64,000 nt of DNA. It comes from Virgibacillus siamensis (GTDB lineage: Bacteria; Bacillota; Bacilli; Bacillales; Amphibacillaceae). The position numbers and the translations under genes are program-made. The notes beneath the pieces are model-generated. The model had not been told where the DNA came from. It searched no databases and saw only the letters and a list, made by a program, of their open reading frames with translations. Positions 35,674 to 45,274 of this stretch are shown piece by piece; the first letter of the stretch is position 1, and every line of letters begins with the position of its first letter. The stretch lies in assembly GCF_900162695.1 (NCBI RefSeq), contig NZ_FUIH01000006.1, positions 310,001 through 374,000 of the forward strand. The letters run 5' to 3'.

Positions 35674-37061
35674 ATGAGGAATGCGGTGTGTTTGGAATCT
35701 GGGGTCACGAAAAAGCAGCGGAATTGACATATTATGGGCTCCATGCCCAGCAGCATCGCGGGCAGGAAGGTGCCGGTGTTGTTGTCAGTGACGGATCATC
35801 ATTGAAACTTCATAAAGATACAGGGCTTGTTAACGATGTTTTTAAAAAGGCAAATTTTTCAGAGCTTAACGGTAAAGCAGCGATTGGACATGTCCGGTAT
35901 TCCACACAGGGAGATAAAGATGGATACGGCAATGTCCAGCCGTTATTGTTTCAATCACAGCAGGGCAGCTTGGCTCTTGCGCATAACGGAAATGTAATGA
36001 ATGCGTATGAACTTCGCGGTGAACTTGAAAATGAAGGAAGCATTTTGCAGACAACATCTGATACAGAAGTGCTTGCCCATTTGATAAAACGAAGCACATC
36101 AACGAAAAAGGAAGATGCTATTTCAGAAGCATTACAAAAGCTTGTCGGTGCATATTCCTACCTGATCTTAACGGAAGAGAAGATGTATGTTGCCCTTGAT
36201 CCAAGAGGAATTCGTCCATTATCCATCGGGCGGCTTGGTGATGCATATGTTGTAGCTTCAGAAACATGTGCATTTGATCTGATTGGTGCCACATTTGAAC
36301 GTGAAGTGTTACCGGGAGAACTGATCACCATCAGTGACGATGGACTGGACTCCACCCGTTTTGCAATGCGTGAGCAACGCAGAATGTGTGCGATGGAATA
36401 TGTTTATCTGTCCAGACCTGACAGCGATTTGAACCATGTGAATGTACATGCTTCGCGAAAACGGATGGGTATGGAACTGGCGAAAGAAGCACCCGCAGAT
36501 GCAGATGTCGTAACAGGTGTGCCGGATTCAAGCATTTCTGCAGCGATTGGTTATGCTGAACAAATCGGTCTTCCGTATGAAATGGGGATCATCAAAAACC
36601 GCTATATCGGCCGGACATTTATCCAACCCTCACAGGAATTACGGGAACAGGGTGTGAAAATGAAGCTTTCCCCGGTACGCAAAATTGTGGAGGGAAAACG
36701 TGTGGTCATGATTGACGATTCCATTGTGCGCGGTACGACAAGCAGACGTATTGTCCGAATGCTGAAAGAAGCCGGTGCAAAGGAAGTTCACGTTAGGATT
36801 GCATCACCGTCTATTAAAAACCCGTGCTTCTACGGGATTGATATGTCAACGAAAGAAGAGTTGATTGCTGCCAACAATTCGCTGGCGGAACTATGTGAAA
36901 AAATTGGTGCAGATAGTGTTGCCTACTTATCGGAAAGCGGACTGGAAGAAGCGATTGTAAAAGACAAGACAATCCACCAGGGAATTTGCACGGCATGTAT
37001 GACCGGGAGATATCCGGTGAAAAAACAAAATGAGTCAGTCATTTCATATACAAAAAGTTAG
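35649..37061 (+). CDS. purF: Glutamine PRPP amidotransferase
   Basis: First committed step of purine synthesis, 470 residues. An 11-residue propeptide MFTEIKGINEE precedes the catalytic N-terminal Cys12 (CGVFGIWGHE), as in the B. subtilis enzyme that is processed and carries a 4Fe-4S cluster. The PRPP site is VVMIDDSIVRGTTS. Further Cys residues (CAMEY, CFYGID, CTACMTG) match the Fe-S ligands. The ATG at 35649, inside purL, follows GGAAGGGAG; the frame upstream to 35631 is part of purL. Confidence 0.98.
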   Translation: MFTEIKGINEECGVFGIWGHEKAAELTYYGLHAQQHRGQEGAGVVVSDGSSLKLHKDTGLVNDVFKKANFSELNGKAAIGHVRYSTQGDKDGYGNVQPLLFQSQQGSLALAHNGNVMNAYELRGELENEGSILQTTSDTEVLAHLIKRSTSTKKEDAISEALQKLVGAYSYLILTEEKMYVALDPRGIRPLSIGRLGDAYVVASETCAFDLIGATFEREVLPGELITISDDGLDSTRFAMREQRRMCAMEYVYLSRPDSDLNHVNVHASRKRMGMELAKEAPADADVVTGVPDSSISAAIGYAEQIGLPYEMGIIKNRYIGRTFIQPSQELREQGVKMKLSPVRKIVEGKRVVMIDDSIVRGTTSRRIVRMLKEAGAKEVHVRIASPSIKNPCFYGIDMSTKEELIAANNSLAELCEKIGADSVAYLSESGLEEAIVKDKTIHQGICTACMTGRYPVKKQNESVISYTKS

Positions 37062-37088
37062 CAAATAATGTGGAAAGGTGTGTGTGGC

Positions 37089-38108
37089 ATGTCAAACGTA
37101 TATAAGGAAGCCGGCGTTGATGTGGAAAAAGGCTATGAAGCAGTTGAACGGATGAAAAAGCATATCGCAAAAACCAATCGTCCGGAAGTTCTGGGGGGCA
37201 TTGGCGCATTTGCGGGTTTGTTTGAACTAACTTCGCTTAACTATAAAGAGCCGGTTCTTGTATCCGGAACTGATGGGGTCGGCACCAAGCTGAAACTTGC
37301 CTTTCAAATGCGGAAACATCATACCGTGGGCGTTGACCTGGTTGCAATGTGTGTCAATGACATTGTCGCACAAGGTGCAAAACCGCTGTTCTTTCTTGAT
37401 TACATCGCTTGCGGGAAAAATAATCCGGAAATGATCGAACAGATTGTGGCAGGTATTTCCAACGGCTGTAAAGATGCAGGTGCTGCTTTAATTGGCGGCG
37501 AAACGGCTGAAATGCCTGGCATGTATGGGGAAGAGGAATATGATCTTGCCGGGTTCACGGTTGGCATCGCAGAAAAGTCCAAATTGATTGCCGGCGACAA
37601 GATTGCAGAAGGAGATGTCATCATCGGTTTACCGTCAAGCGGCATTCATTCAAATGGCTACTCGCTTGTGCGGAAACTTGTTGCGAATCTTGATTTGACA
37701 AAAAAATATGAAGGGCTGTCGGAACCTCTTGGTGATACATTACTGACACCGACAAGAATTTATGCAAATCCGGTTGATGCGGTAATCAACACAGTGAACG
37801 TGAAGGGAATCTCCCATATTACCGGCGGCGGTTTTTATGAAAACTTCCCGCGGATGATGCCGGATGGACTTGGCGTAGAAATTGACACAACAAGCTGGGA
37901 ACGTCCTGCCGTCTTTCCATTTTTACAGCAACAGGGGAACATTTCAGATGAAGAGATGTATGGTGTGTTCAACATGGGAATCGGTATGGCCATTGCAGTT
38001 TCCCCGGATGATGCCGAGCATGCACTGAACTGTTTATATGAACAAGGAGAATCAGCTTCTATTATTGGAAACGTGACAGCGAAAGAGGGAGTGCATTTTA
38101 CATCATGA
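37089..38108 (+). CDS. purM: AIR synthetase
   Basis: Phosphoribosylformylglycinamidine cyclo-ligase of 339 residues, closing the imidazole ring to give AIR. The conserved VLVSGTDGVGTKLKLAF, GGETAEMPGMY and GGGFYENFPRM are present. The ATG at 37089 (MSNVYKEAG) has GGAAAGG upstream and aligns with the B. subtilis start; the ATG at 37068 would add a seven-residue extension without a ribosome site. It overlaps purN by four bases. Confidence 0.97.
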   Translation: MSNVYKEAGVDVEKGYEAVERMKKHIAKTNRPEVLGGIGAFAGLFELTSLNYKEPVLVSGTDGVGTKLKLAFQMRKHHTVGVDLVAMCVNDIVAQGAKPLFFLDYIACGKNNPEMIEQIVAGISNGCKDAGAALIGGETAEMPGMYGEEEYDLAGFTVGIAEKSKLIAGDKIAEGDVIIGLPSSGIHSNGYSLVRKLVANLDLTKKYEGLSEPLGDTLLTPTRIYANPVDAVINTVNVKGISHITGGGFYENFPRMMPDGLGVEIDTTSWERPAVFPFLQQQGNISDEEMYGVFNMGIGMAIAVSPDDAEHALNCLYEQGESASIIGNVTAKEGVHFTS

Positions 38109-38668
38109 GTACGATAAAAGCTGCAGTGTTCGCATCCGGAACAGGCAGTAATTTTCAGGCCATCATGGAGAAAAACAATCTCCATTGTGAAGTTGTTCTG
38201 CTTGTTTGTGATAAACCGTGTGCAGGTGCAGTGGAAAAAGCAGAAAAATTTGGTGTGCCGACACTCTTGTTTGAACCGAAATCATTTGCCTCAAAGGCAG
38301 AGTATGAAGCGATGCTTGTGGAACGACTTACAGAAGCAGGTGTTACATGGATTTTCTTGGCTGGCTACATGCGGATTGCAGGGCCGACACTATTGGAAGC
38401 CTTTGAAACAAAAATTATAAATATTCATCCATCACTGCTTCCGGATTTCCCAGGCAAGGACGCGATTGGCCAGGCATTTGAAGCAGGTGTGGCTGTAACA
38501 GGTGTGACTGTTCATTATATTGATGAAGGAATTGATACAGGCCCGATAATCGCACAGGAACCCGTCGATGTATTTCCGGGTGATACGGAAGAAACGCTGA
38601 AAAAACGGATTCAAACGGTGGAGCATCACTTATATCCTGAAGTTATTAATCAGTTGATGAGGAAATAA
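38105..38668 (+). CDS. purN: Phosphoribosylglycinamide formyltransferase
   Basis: 10-formyl-tetrahydrofolate-dependent transformylase of 187 residues. It has the N-terminal FASGTGSNFQAI phosphate loop, NIHPSLLPDFPGKDA with the catalytic Asn and His, and the Asp in VHYIDEGIDTGPI. It is coupled to purM, but a 187-bp gap with a repeat separates it from purH, unlike all other junctions of the operon. Confidence 0.97.
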   Translation: MSTIKAAVFASGTGSNFQAIMEKNNLHCEVVLLVCDKPCAGAVEKAEKFGVPTLLFEPKSFASKAEYEAMLVERLTEAGVTWIFLAGYMRIAGPTLLEAFETKIINIHPSLLPDFPGKDAIGQAFEAGVAVTGVTVHYIDEGIDTGPIIAQEPVDVFPGDTEETLKKRIQTVEHHLYPEVINQLMRK

Positions 38669-38714
38669 GGCAAGTTACGTGTAGATGTCGTTCATATAAA
38701 AATCGGTAGAAAGC

Positions 38715-38780
38715 GGTTTGGGCTACCGTTCCGGACATACACTTCGCTTTCCGCGGGAGTCTTCGTGTATTTCCTCCACT
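38715..38780. repeat. Bacillaceae-type dispersed repeat between purN and purH
   Basis: The segment around ACACTTCGCTTTCCGCGGG, with flanking CTACCGTTCCGGACAT and GAGTCTTCGTGTAT, resembles the TTCGCTTTCCGCGGG intergenic repeat seen many times in Bacillaceae genomes (recalled, not searched). ATACAC and GTGTAT flank it as a stem. It interrupts an otherwise overlapping operon. Confidence 0.55.
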
Positions 38781-38855
38781 GGTGTTATAAAACAAAAACT
38801 TATACAAATAGAGCGAGATACGAAAACGATTATTGTGAAGGTGAGGAGTTTTCCA

Positions 38856-40379
38856 ATGAAAAAACGAGCATTGATCAGCGTGTCCAATAAGGAAAATGTT
38901 GCGGACTTTGCTAAAGGTTTGGCGGCACTGGATTATGAAATTCTCTCAACAGGAGGAACGCTCAAAGCATTGCAGAATGCCGGAGTGGAAGCGAAAGCAG
39001 TTGAAGAAATAACCAGGTTCCCGGAAATCCTGGATGGCCGTGTCAAAACACTGCATCCAATGATTCATGGCGGATTGCTGGCAAAGCGCGATAATGAAAG
39101 CCACATGGAGCAATTGAAAGAACATGGAATCCATCCAATTGATATCGTTGTTGTGAATCTTTACCCGTTTAAACAAACGCTTGAACAACCCGGCGTTACA
39201 GAATCAGATATCATTGAAAACATTGATATTGGCGGTCCGACAATGGTGCGGGCTGCTGCCAAAAGTTTTGCTGACGTATCCATTATTGTTGACCCGGAAG
39301 ATTATGATTCCGTTCTGACTTGCCTGAAAACGGATAAGCTCGATTTGGCTGAGCGAAAACGGCTGGCGGCAAAAGCTTTTCGTCATACAGCACAATATGA
39401 TGCATTGATTGCCAATTATTTTACGGACGAGGAATTCCCGGAAAACTACACCGTAACCTATGAGAAAAAACAAACCTTGCGTTATGGAGAAAATCCGCAT
39501 CAGTCGGCAGCATTTTATAAGAACGCACAGGATACTGCCAATAGTCTTGCTTTGGCTAAGCAATTGCATGGCAAGGAACTTTCCTACAACAATATTCAGG
39601 ATGCCAATGCGGCATTGGAAATCATCGCAGATTATACTGAGCCAGCTGCAGTTGCCGTGAAACATATGAATCCGTGCGGAATTGGAGTGGCAGACAATCT
39701 CAGTCAGGCATTTGCCCGGGCATACGAATCTGATTCAACGTCTATTTTTGGTGGAATCGTAGCTTGCAATCGACTGGTGGATGCTGAAACAGCTGAACAG
39801 CTTAGCGGAATCTTCCTGGAAATTGTTATTGCGCCGGAATTTTCCGAGGAAGCAATGACGATTTTAACGAAAAAGAAAAACATTCGTCTGCTCGAACTGG
39901 AAATGACCAGCAGTGAATCCGGCTACCATAAGCTTACAACTGTTAAGGGCGGAGTTCTGATTCAGAGCAATGATGTTGGTGAACTGAACGAGGATGAGCT
40001 GACAATCCCGACCGATAAAAAGCCGTCAGAAGAAGAAATGGCTGATCTCTTGTTTGCGTGGAAAGCTGTGAAACATGTTAAATCAAATGCTATTGTCCTG
40101 GCAGGAGGCAAGCAGACGATTGGAGTTGGTGCGGGTCAAATGAACCGTGTCGGCGCTGCGAAAATTGCCATTGAACAGGCTGGAGAAAAAGCAAAAGGTT
40201 CTGTACTCGCCTCTGATGCATTTTTCCCAATGCCGGATACAGTGGAAACCGCTGCAAAGGCCGGTGTAACAGCCATTATCCAGCCTGGTGGATCAAAGCG
40301 TGATCAGGATTCAATTGATATGTGCAACAAGTACGGAATTTCCATGGTATTCACCGGTATGCGGCATTTCAAACATTAA
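38856..40379 (+). CDS. purH: Bifunctional AICAR transformylase / IMP cyclohydrolase
   Basis: Last two steps to IMP. The 507-residue protein has an N-terminal MGS-like IMP cyclohydrolase domain (KKRALISVSNKENVADFAKG, LSTGGTLKAL) and the C-terminal transformylase with QTLRYGENPHQSAAFY and AVKHMNPCGIG. The ATG at 38856 has GTGAGGAG; the frame is open upstream to 38718 but that part covers the repeat and is not coding. Confidence 0.98.
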   Translation: MKKRALISVSNKENVADFAKGLAALDYEILSTGGTLKALQNAGVEAKAVEEITRFPEILDGRVKTLHPMIHGGLLAKRDNESHMEQLKEHGIHPIDIVVVNLYPFKQTLEQPGVTESDIIENIDIGGPTMVRAAAKSFADVSIIVDPEDYDSVLTCLKTDKLDLAERKRLAAKAFRHTAQYDALIANYFTDEEFPENYTVTYEKKQTLRYGENPHQSAAFYKNAQDTANSLALAKQLHGKELSYNNIQDANAALEIIADYTEPAAVAVKHMNPCGIGVADNLSQAFARAYESDSTSIFGGIVACNRLVDAETAEQLSGIFLEIVIAPEFSEEAMTILTKKKNIRLLELEMTSSESGYHKLTTVKGGVLIQSNDVGELNEDELTIPTDKKPSEEEMADLLFAWKAVKHVKSNAIVLAGGKQTIGVGAGQMNRVGAAKIAIEQAGEKAKGSVLASDAFFPMPDTVETAAKAGVTAIIQPGGSKRDQDSIDMCNKYGISMVFTGMRHFKH

Positions 40380-40398
40380 TCAGGAAAGGTGTTTTCAC

Positions 40399-41646
40399 AT
40401 GAATATATTAGTTGTTGGACGAGGTGGCCGTGAACATAGCATCGTGATGAAACTGGCAGAAAGTCCCCGAACAGATAAGCTATTTGCGGCACCTGGGAAC
40501 GGTGGAATTGCCAAATCAGCTATCTGTGTGGACATTGATGAGATGGACATTGATGGGTTGGTTGCATTTGCCAAAGAAAACGAGGTGGATCTTACAGTAG
40601 TCGGACCGGAAAATCCGCTGCTTGCCGGAATCGCTGATAAGTTCAATGAAGCAGGCTTGGCAGTCTATGCTCCAACAAAGGCAGCTGCACTCTTGGAAGG
40701 AAGTAAACAGTTTGCCAAGGAATTTATGCAAAAATATCAAATACCGACTGCTGCGTACGCGAGTTTTACGGATGCTGCCGAAGCAAAGGCTTATATTGAA
40801 AAACAAGGTGCACCAATTGTTGTGAAGGCGGATGGACTCGCTGCCGGAAAAGGTGTTGTCGTTGCGGAAACTGAACAGGAAGCAATTCAGGCAATCGATG
40901 ATATGCTTGTTCATAAAGCTTTTTCAGAAGCTGGTGCCACCGTAGTCATGGAAGAATGTCTCGTTGGAAAAGAATTCTCACTTATGGCATTTGTTCATGA
41001 AAACCAGGTCTATCCGATGGTGACGGCCCGTGATCATAAACGGGCTTTTGATAATGACCAGGGTCCGAATACAGGCGGAATGGGCGCATTTGCACCGGCG
41101 ACGGATATTTCCCGTGAAGCGCTTGACTTTTCCATCGAGCATATTTTGCAAAAAACAGCAGATGGCATGATGAAGGAAGAGCGTCCATTTACCGGAATAT
41201 TATATGCGGGTCTGATGATGACGGAACAAGGACCAAAAGTCATTGAATTTAATGTGCGTTTTGGCGACCCGGAAACAGAGGTTGTCTTGCCGCTTCTTGA
41301 GAATGATCTCGTCCAGGTTTTTCAGGATGTATTGGATGGGAAGAACCCGAATCTTCAGTGGGCGGATGAAAGCTGTATCGGTGTTGTACTTGCATCCAAA
41401 GGCTATCCGGCTGCATATGAAAAAGGTGTCAAGATACCAGAATTAGAGCTTCCGGACCAGGGCTTTATGGTACATGCCGGTACAAAACTGACCGGAAATG
41501 AGCTGGTCTCCGATGGCGGCCGGGTCTTGCTGGCAGGAGCAAAGGGACCAAATTTGAAAGAAGCCGGGGAAACAACCTACCGTTGCCTCGATTCCTTCAG
41601 CACATCAGATGCTTTCTTTTATAGGAAAGATATAGGTGAAGAGTAA
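40399..41646 (+). CDS. purD: Phosphoribosylamine-glycine ligase
   Basis: ATP-grasp GAR synthetase of 415 residues. It begins MNILVVGRGGREHSI and has the ATP-grasp motifs VVKADGLAAGKGVVVA and LYAGLMMTEQGPKVIEFNVR. The ATG at 40399 follows CAGGAAAGG, 20 bases after purH. It is the last gene of the operon and ends in a strong hairpin. Confidence 0.98.
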   Translation: MNILVVGRGGREHSIVMKLAESPRTDKLFAAPGNGGIAKSAICVDIDEMDIDGLVAFAKENEVDLTVVGPENPLLAGIADKFNEAGLAVYAPTKAAALLEGSKQFAKEFMQKYQIPTAAYASFTDAAEAKAYIEKQGAPIVVKADGLAAGKGVVVAETEQEAIQAIDDMLVHKAFSEAGATVVMEECLVGKEFSLMAFVHENQVYPMVTARDHKRAFDNDQGPNTGGMGAFAPATDISREALDFSIEHILQKTADGMMKEERPFTGILYAGLMMTEQGPKVIEFNVRFGDPETEVVLPLLENDLVQVFQDVLDGKNPNLQWADESCIGVVLASKGYPAAYEKGVKIPELELPDQGFMVHAGTKLTGNELVSDGGRVLLAGAKGPNLKEAGETTYRCLDSFSTSDAFFYRKDIGEE

Positions 41647-41690
41647 GAATCAAGCCCGGGTGAGCACAGCGCCCGGGCTTGATTCTTTAA
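41646..41690. terminator. Terminator between convergent purD and the HpaB-family gene
   Basis: AGAATCAAGCCCGGG pairs perfectly with CCCGGGCTTGATTCT (15 bp) around an 11-base loop, followed by TTAATCTC. It probably serves both directions, since the neighbouring gene ends at 41694. Confidence 0.9.
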
Positions 41691-41693
41691 TCT

Positions 41694-43130
41694 CTATTCT
41701 CTTAAAAATTCACTGACCCAATCGACATAGGAATCTTTTTCATAGTTGAAGTAAAGCTGGCTGGACAGCCGCACAGGATTACCGAAGAAAAAGCGTTCAT
41801 ATTGCGTTTGACGGGTGCCGAATGGGCTCATCGTCAGGTCCCATGCCAGACGGAACAGTTTTACCCGGTCTTCCGCATTTCTGGATGCACTTTGCAAGTA
41901 TTGATCAAGGTCTCCGCGTATCTCGGAACCGAAGTCTTTATTGGTTGGAATTGTAATCAGTCCGCTTGATCCAAGTAACTGCACAATCTCGGTCAGCCTT
42001 GGATAGACTTTTGGAAAAATACAGATGGCAGCTTGTAATGAATCTGCATCAGGCCGCATTAATCCAAACTCATCTGGTTGCGCATCTGTTTCCGACTTTG
42101 TCAGCAGCGCTTCCATTGTCTTCAGCGCTGCAATAATTTCCGCTCCGTTTTCCTGAACGTTCTGGTACTCGGAAATGTTAATGGTCTCAATAAGGGCCTG
42201 TGCAACACCAAGGATGAATTCCGCTTTTACCGTTTGTCTGCATACCGCCTGATGCAGTGTAAAAGGCAGGAATGCACTGGTTGCTTTAAACGAATTGGCA
42301 ACTTCCAAATTTTTATAGAAAAATACGCGCTCCCACGGAACAGTCACATTATCAAAAACTACGATTGTATCCATTTCCTCAAATCGGGAACTTAATGGAT
42401 AGTTGAATCGCGAATCCCCACCGGAAAAGGATTCCCGGCAGATGAATTTCATCCCTTTTGCATTACTTGGAATGGAAAATGCAAATGCATTCGCTTTGTC
42501 CAGGATACCACCTGGTGAGAAAACGAGAACCTCATCGGTAATCCCGCCTTGTGTAGCTAAAAGTCTCGCACCTTTCACCACAATTCCTTCGTCATTTTCA
42601 TCAATAATCTTCGCGGCAATCGGCTCATCCGAAAGTTCAAAGTACAATTCGGATCGATTTACTTGCGGATTAATAAATGTATGGGTAAATGATAAGTCTT
42701 CTTCCTTCGCCTTTTCATAAAATGCAGTCAGATGATCAGGAAAGCAATTTTCTTTTCCTTCAAGCAATTTAGCTGAAGAGGCAAAGGCCATTAAGATCGT
42801 ATTTAAGTAATCTGGACTTCTCCCAAGCATTCCCGCACTCATTCGGGCCCAACTGCGAATCATCTCCCGCCGCTTGGCAAGATCCTCTTTCGTCCATGGC
42901 TGCATATATGATGCCCCAACGATGTTGCCGGTTGTTGGTGAACGATATGTCATCATATCTTTCAAATCAGTATCATGCTGCAAATCATACATGGCTGATT
43001 GTGTTTGGATAACCCCTTTAAAAGCCGGGTGTTCGGAAACTTTCCCTTTTATTTTTTCGCCATTGCACCAGATGTTTGCCTTTTGCTGATCAATGCGACT
43101 CACATATTCGCTTCCGGTTATTGCTGGCAT
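41694..43130 (-). CDS. 4-hydroxyphenylacetate 3-hydroxylase (HpaB) family protein
   Basis: A 478-residue FADH2-dependent monooxygenase or dehydratase of the HpaB/4-hydroxybutyryl-CoA dehydratase superfamily. The segments TYRSPTTGNIVGASYMQPWTK, FTHTFINPQVNRS and FDNVTVPWERVFFYKN are typical of HpaB. Its role would be ortho-hydroxylation of a phenolic acid with a separate flavin reductase, which is not seen nearby. The ATG at 43130 has AGGAG upstream; a GTG at 43139 lies too close to that site. It sits opposite to the backbone, between purD and yerA. Confidence 0.88.
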   Translation of the reverse strand: MPAITGSEYVSRIDQQKANIWCNGEKIKGKVSEHPAFKGVIQTQSAMYDLQHDTDLKDMMTYRSPTTGNIVGASYMQPWTKEDLAKRREMIRSWARMSAGMLGRSPDYLNTILMAFASSAKLLEGKENCFPDHLTAFYEKAKEEDLSFTHTFINPQVNRSELYFELSDEPIAAKIIDENDEGIVVKGARLLATQGGITDEVLVFSPGGILDKANAFAFSIPSNAKGMKFICRESFSGGDSRFNYPLSSRFEEMDTIVVFDNVTVPWERVFFYKNLEVANSFKATSAFLPFTLHQAVCRQTVKAEFILGVAQALIETINISEYQNVQENGAEIIAALKTMEALLTKSETDAQPDEFGLMRPDADSLQAAICIFPKVYPRLTEIVQLLGSSGLITIPTNKDFGSEIRGDLDQYLQSASRNAEDRVKLFRLAWDLTMSPFGTRQTQYERFFFGNPVRLSSQLYFNYEKDSYVDWVSEFLRE

Positions 43131-43497
43131 GTGCAACACTCCTGACTATTATTAAATGTATAAATAGCTTCTAGGCTATCTTATTGGAAAACAGCTGAAA
43201 ATGTTCCTGTGAATTGGAAAAAAGAGGATTCAGAAACGATCCAAAGTTGATTTAACGGAATAAAATTGTTCAGCACAGCGGAAAATCGCTAAATTAATAG
43301 AAGAAAGCATATATAGCCAGTGAAATTAATATATCAGTGGAAGGGGCATTTACTTTAGAAGATTAAACCAAGGCTAAACTAACTGCAGACCGAATGTAGA
43401 AATGTCATAGAAATTTCACTGTAAGACAGCGGTTTTAGTGCAGTAAAGCGCGAAAATATGGTAAAATAAAGGAAATCGTTTTATTGGAGTGCTGTTT
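43131..43497. other. Divergent intergenic region, no gene seen
   Basis: A 367-bp AT-rich region between the divergent HpaB-family gene and yerA. A -10-like TAAAAT lies at 43462-43467 before yerA but lacks a good -35. No PurBox, hairpin of note or credible ORF was found. Confidence 0.6.
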
Positions 43498-45237
43498 ATG
43501 CTGGAAAATGGATACTACTGGAGAAATCGTGAAATAAGACAACATGTGGCTGTAATTGACGGCACAGTGGAACCAGGGCTTGTATTAGCGAATGGAACCT
43601 ATTTAAATACATATACAAAACAATGGCTGAAAGCGAACATCTGGATATTAAATGACAGGATTGTGTATGTCGGGGACAAACTGCCGGAAAATGAAACTGC
43701 CAACATAATAGATTGCGAAGGTTCATACCTTGTACCCGGGTATATCGAGCCGCACGCTCACCCGTTTCAATTATACAATCCGATTTCATTGGCCAATTAT
43801 GCGGGGTATTATGGAACAACCACTTTGATCAATGACAACTTAATGTGGAATTTTTTGTTGGATAAAAAGAAAGCGGTTACTTTACTGAAATCCTTCAAGC
43901 AATTGCCGATGTCAATGTACTGGTGGGCCCGCTTCGATTCCCAAACTGCGTTGCAGGATGAAGAGGAGTTTTTCAATACGGAAGATGTTTTATCATGGCT
44001 TAATCACCATTTGGTAGTGCAGGGCGGTGAATTGACCGCATGGCCGAATTTGCTGAAAGGTGATGACAGACTGCTGTATTGGATGCAGGAAGCGAAACGA
44101 TTGGGTAAGCCGGTGGAAGGTCACTTGCCGGGTGCCTCTGAAAAAACGCTGACAAAAATGAAATTGCTTGGAGTTACAGCGGATCATGAGGCAATGACGG
44201 GAGAAGAAGCAATAAGACGGCTGCGGCTTGGTTATCAGGTAGGTCTTCGTCATTCTTCCATTAGACCGGACCTGCCAAAATTGCTGGATGAAATATTGGA
44301 GGCGGGAATTGAAGCGTTCGATAATCTCATGATGACAACAGATGGTGGAACGCCGGCCTTTTATAAAGAAGGCTTAATGAACATTTGTATTGAAATTGCG
44401 ATTGAAAAAGGGGTGCCGCTGCCGGATGCCTACAGGATGGCTTCACACAACGTGGCACAGCACTATGGAATGGCGGAGCACCATGGAACCATTGCACCGG
44501 GACGGATTGCGAATATCAATATATTGGATGCAAAAGAAAATCCGCATCCTGTCAGTGTTTTAGCCAAAGGAACATGGATGAAACGGGATCATGAAGCAGT
44601 ACAGCCAAAAACAGATTTTGATTGGGCGCGTCATGGTATTACACCGCTTGAGATAGACTGGGATTTAAGTATGGCTGATCTGCAATTTTCAGTTCCTATC
44701 GGGCTGGATCTGATGAATAACGTTATTATTGAACCGTATCCAATTGAGACGGATGTAACGCTGGATATCATACCTGATACGAACAACGATGCGTTTCTTT
44801 TGCTTGTTGACCGAAAAGGAAAATGGCGTGTGAATACTGCCATCCGGGGTTTTACCAATAAGCTTGGGGCAATGGTAAGTTCTTATTCCACGACAGGAGA
44901 TTTCGTTTGTATCGGAAAAAGCAAGCCGGATATGCTCCTTGCGTGGCAGCGTGTCAAAGAACTCGGCGGTGGTATTGTCCTTGCTCATCAGGGAGAAATT
45001 ATTTTTGAATTGCCGCTTCGGCTTGGCGGCAATATGTTTGACGGTGAGATGACAGCATTGATAGACAAAGAGATAGAATTAAAAGGGCTGTTGAAAGATT
45101 ACGGCTATCCGTTTGCAGACCCGATTTATACGATTCTGTTTCTGTCAGCAACACATTTACCGTATATTCGTGTTACCCAACAGGGAATCCTGGATGTAAA
45201 AAAGCGTGAAGTGCTCTTTCCAGCAATCATGCGATAA
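43498..45237 (+). CDS. yerA: Adenine deaminase-like amidohydrolase (YerA)
   Basis: A 579-residue amidohydrolase related to adenine deaminase. Metal-binding candidates are His86 and His88 in GYIEPHAHPFQ, then EGHLPGASE and VTADHEAMTGEEA. The usual HVHIESS of AdeC is replaced by HAHPFQL, so this is the YerA branch, whose activity on adenine is doubtful. TTGGAG precedes the ATG at 43498. Its position after the pur operon matches B. subtilis, which hints at purine metabolism but does not prove it. Confidence 0.88.
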   Translation: MLENGYYWRNREIRQHVAVIDGTVEPGLVLANGTYLNTYTKQWLKANIWILNDRIVYVGDKLPENETANIIDCEGSYLVPGYIEPHAHPFQLYNPISLANYAGYYGTTTLINDNLMWNFLLDKKKAVTLLKSFKQLPMSMYWWARFDSQTALQDEEEFFNTEDVLSWLNHHLVVQGGELTAWPNLLKGDDRLLYWMQEAKRLGKPVEGHLPGASEKTLTKMKLLGVTADHEAMTGEEAIRRLRLGYQVGLRHSSIRPDLPKLLDEILEAGIEAFDNLMMTTDGGTPAFYKEGLMNICIEIAIEKGVPLPDAYRMASHNVAQHYGMAEHHGTIAPGRIANINILDAKENPHPVSVLAKGTWMKRDHEAVQPKTDFDWARHGITPLEIDWDLSMADLQFSVPIGLDLMNNVIIEPYPIETDVTLDIIPDTNNDAFLLLVDRKGKWRVNTAIRGFTNKLGAMVSSYSTTGDFVCIGKSKPDMLLAWQRVKELGGGIVLAHQGEIIFELPLRLGGNMFDGEMTALIDKEIELKGLLKDYGYPFADPIYTILFLSATHLPYIRVTQQGILDVKKREVLFPAIMR

Positions 45238-45274
45238 CGTATAATGGAACTATTATTGAATAAAGGGTGAAATG

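Noticed and set aside
38718..38855. N-terminal extension of purH
   Set aside because: It is built from the intergenic repeat; the GTGAGGAG site and family alignment support the start at 38856.
40288..40398. N-terminal extension of purD overlapping purH
   Set aside because: PurD family members begin at MNILVVGRGG, which has its own ribosome site.
28914..41646. Novel arrangement in the pur operon coding order
   Set aside because: The order purEKBCSQLFMNHD is the standard Bacillus order; only the purN-purH gap is unusual.
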